NCBI RefSeq assembly: GCF_002848345.1 | Contig: NZ_CP025429.1 | Span: forward strand, 4,154,001 to 4,218,000 | Reading direction: 5' to 3' | Source of the DNA: Chromobacterium sp. ATCC 53434 | Lineage (GTDB): Bacteria; Pseudomonadota; Gammaproteobacteria; Burkholderiales; Chromobacteriaceae | DNA length: 64,000 bases | Shown: piece by piece, positions 63,898-64,000 of the stretch | Position numbering within the stretch: the first letter of the stretch is position 1 | Layout: each line of letters begins with the position of its first letter | Notes under the pieces: generated by a model | Seen by the model: only the letters and a program-made list of their open reading frames with translations | Databases searched by the model: none | Told to the model about the DNA's origin: nothing | Made by a program: the position numbers and the translations under genes

Positions 63898-64000
63898 GCG
63901 CGCCGCTCCCGAATGACGGCGCCGCCGGTCGGCGGCGCCCGCATGGCTCCAGCTTAACGGCTGCGGCCCGGCCGCGCAGCCGGTCCAAAGCGCATCAGGC
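63898..64000. other. Right-edge intergenic segment
   Basis: 103 bases with a hairpin GGCGCCGCC/GGCGGCGCC (63918-63939) and a short minus-strand frame ending in TAA at 63954-63956 that could be the tail of an upstream gene; too short to call. Confidence 0.4.

Noticed and set aside
61156..63957. 933-codon plus-strand open frame
   Set aside because: It is the antisense or out-of-frame shadow of the GGDEF and AidB genes; Arg/Ala/Gly-rich composition and no homology. High GC leaves many stop-free shadow frames.
63954..64000. Short minus-strand frame at the right edge
   Set aside because: Only about 15 codons are in the window, so gene identity cannot be supported.

Overview
The window is a contiguous chromosomal segment of a GC-rich betaproteobacterium of the genus Chromobacterium (Neisseriales). 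The clearest marker is the convergent, overlapping acyl-homoserine-lactone pair cviR/cviI. The CviR sequence differs at many positions from what I remember of C. violaceum ATCC 12472, so a related Chromobacterium species is more likely than that strain. No prophage, plasmid or CRISPR signature is visible. Intrinsic terminators, rrn promoters and Shine-Dalgarno sites are easy to read.

Layout: (1) 0-3.8 kb: ubiU'-ubiV-ubiT (O2-independent ubiquinone synthesis), a 267-bp MITE-like element abutting the ubiT stop plus a fragment of a second copy, a diguanylate cyclase and a LysR regulator. (2) 3.7-7.2 kb: an AT-rich stretch, a complete IS630-family element ending only 42 bp before cviR, then cviR and cviI overlapping tail to tail, with a near-consensus CviR box upstream of cviI. 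(3) 7.2-13.3 kb: aldehyde dehydrogenase, an uncharacterised 481-aa protein, GNAT, rhodanese, a MocR-type regulator and a DUF523 protein. (4) 13.4-19 kb: a complete rRNA operon on the minus strand (16S-tRNA Ile-tRNA Ala-23S-5S) with its promoter. (5) 19-27.2 kb: a HAD phosphatase, a four-gene polyamine ABC transporter (potA-B-C-D type), ompW, ubiD and a HutD/Ves protein. (6) 27.2-36.7 kb: an accessory region with two tandem copies of a [zinc-metallopeptidase lipoprotein + small exported protein] module and, after a few small housekeeping genes, three tandem paralogues of an exported four-cysteine protein I do not recognise. (7) 37-40.6 kb: aspA, a second, shorter MITE abutting the stop of a LysR gene, and a small membrane protein. 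(8) 40.6-56.2 kb: one long minus-strand glycan operon, interrupted by a RAYT transposase flanked by REP hairpins. (9) 56.3-64 kb: aminopropyltransferase-like gene, ttcA, pteridine-reductase-like SDR, MidA-type methyltransferase, two identical tandem tRNA-Met genes, a Cache-GGDEF protein and an AidB-type acyl-CoA dehydrogenase.

How the genes fit together: the glycan operon encodes WbpA, WbpB, WbpE and WbpD, which together make UDP-2,3-diacetamido-2,3-dideoxy-glucuronic acid. At its distal end it encodes a PglF-like dehydratase, PglE-like aminotransferase, a GNAT and a PglC-like phosphoglycosyltransferase, suggesting a di-N-acetyl-bacillosamine-type initiating sugar. Three GT4 glycosyltransferases, an acetyltransferase and a Wzx flippase lie between. 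No Wzy polymerase, chain-length regulator or WbpI epimerase is seen, so the product could be a short oligosaccharide (for example for protein O-glycosylation) or an O-unit polymerised by a gene elsewhere. The features I found most unusual are the IS630 insertion between a good promoter candidate and cviR, the duplicated metallopeptidase/small-protein modules, the triple array of unknown exported proteins, and the REP/RAYT unit inside the glycan operon.
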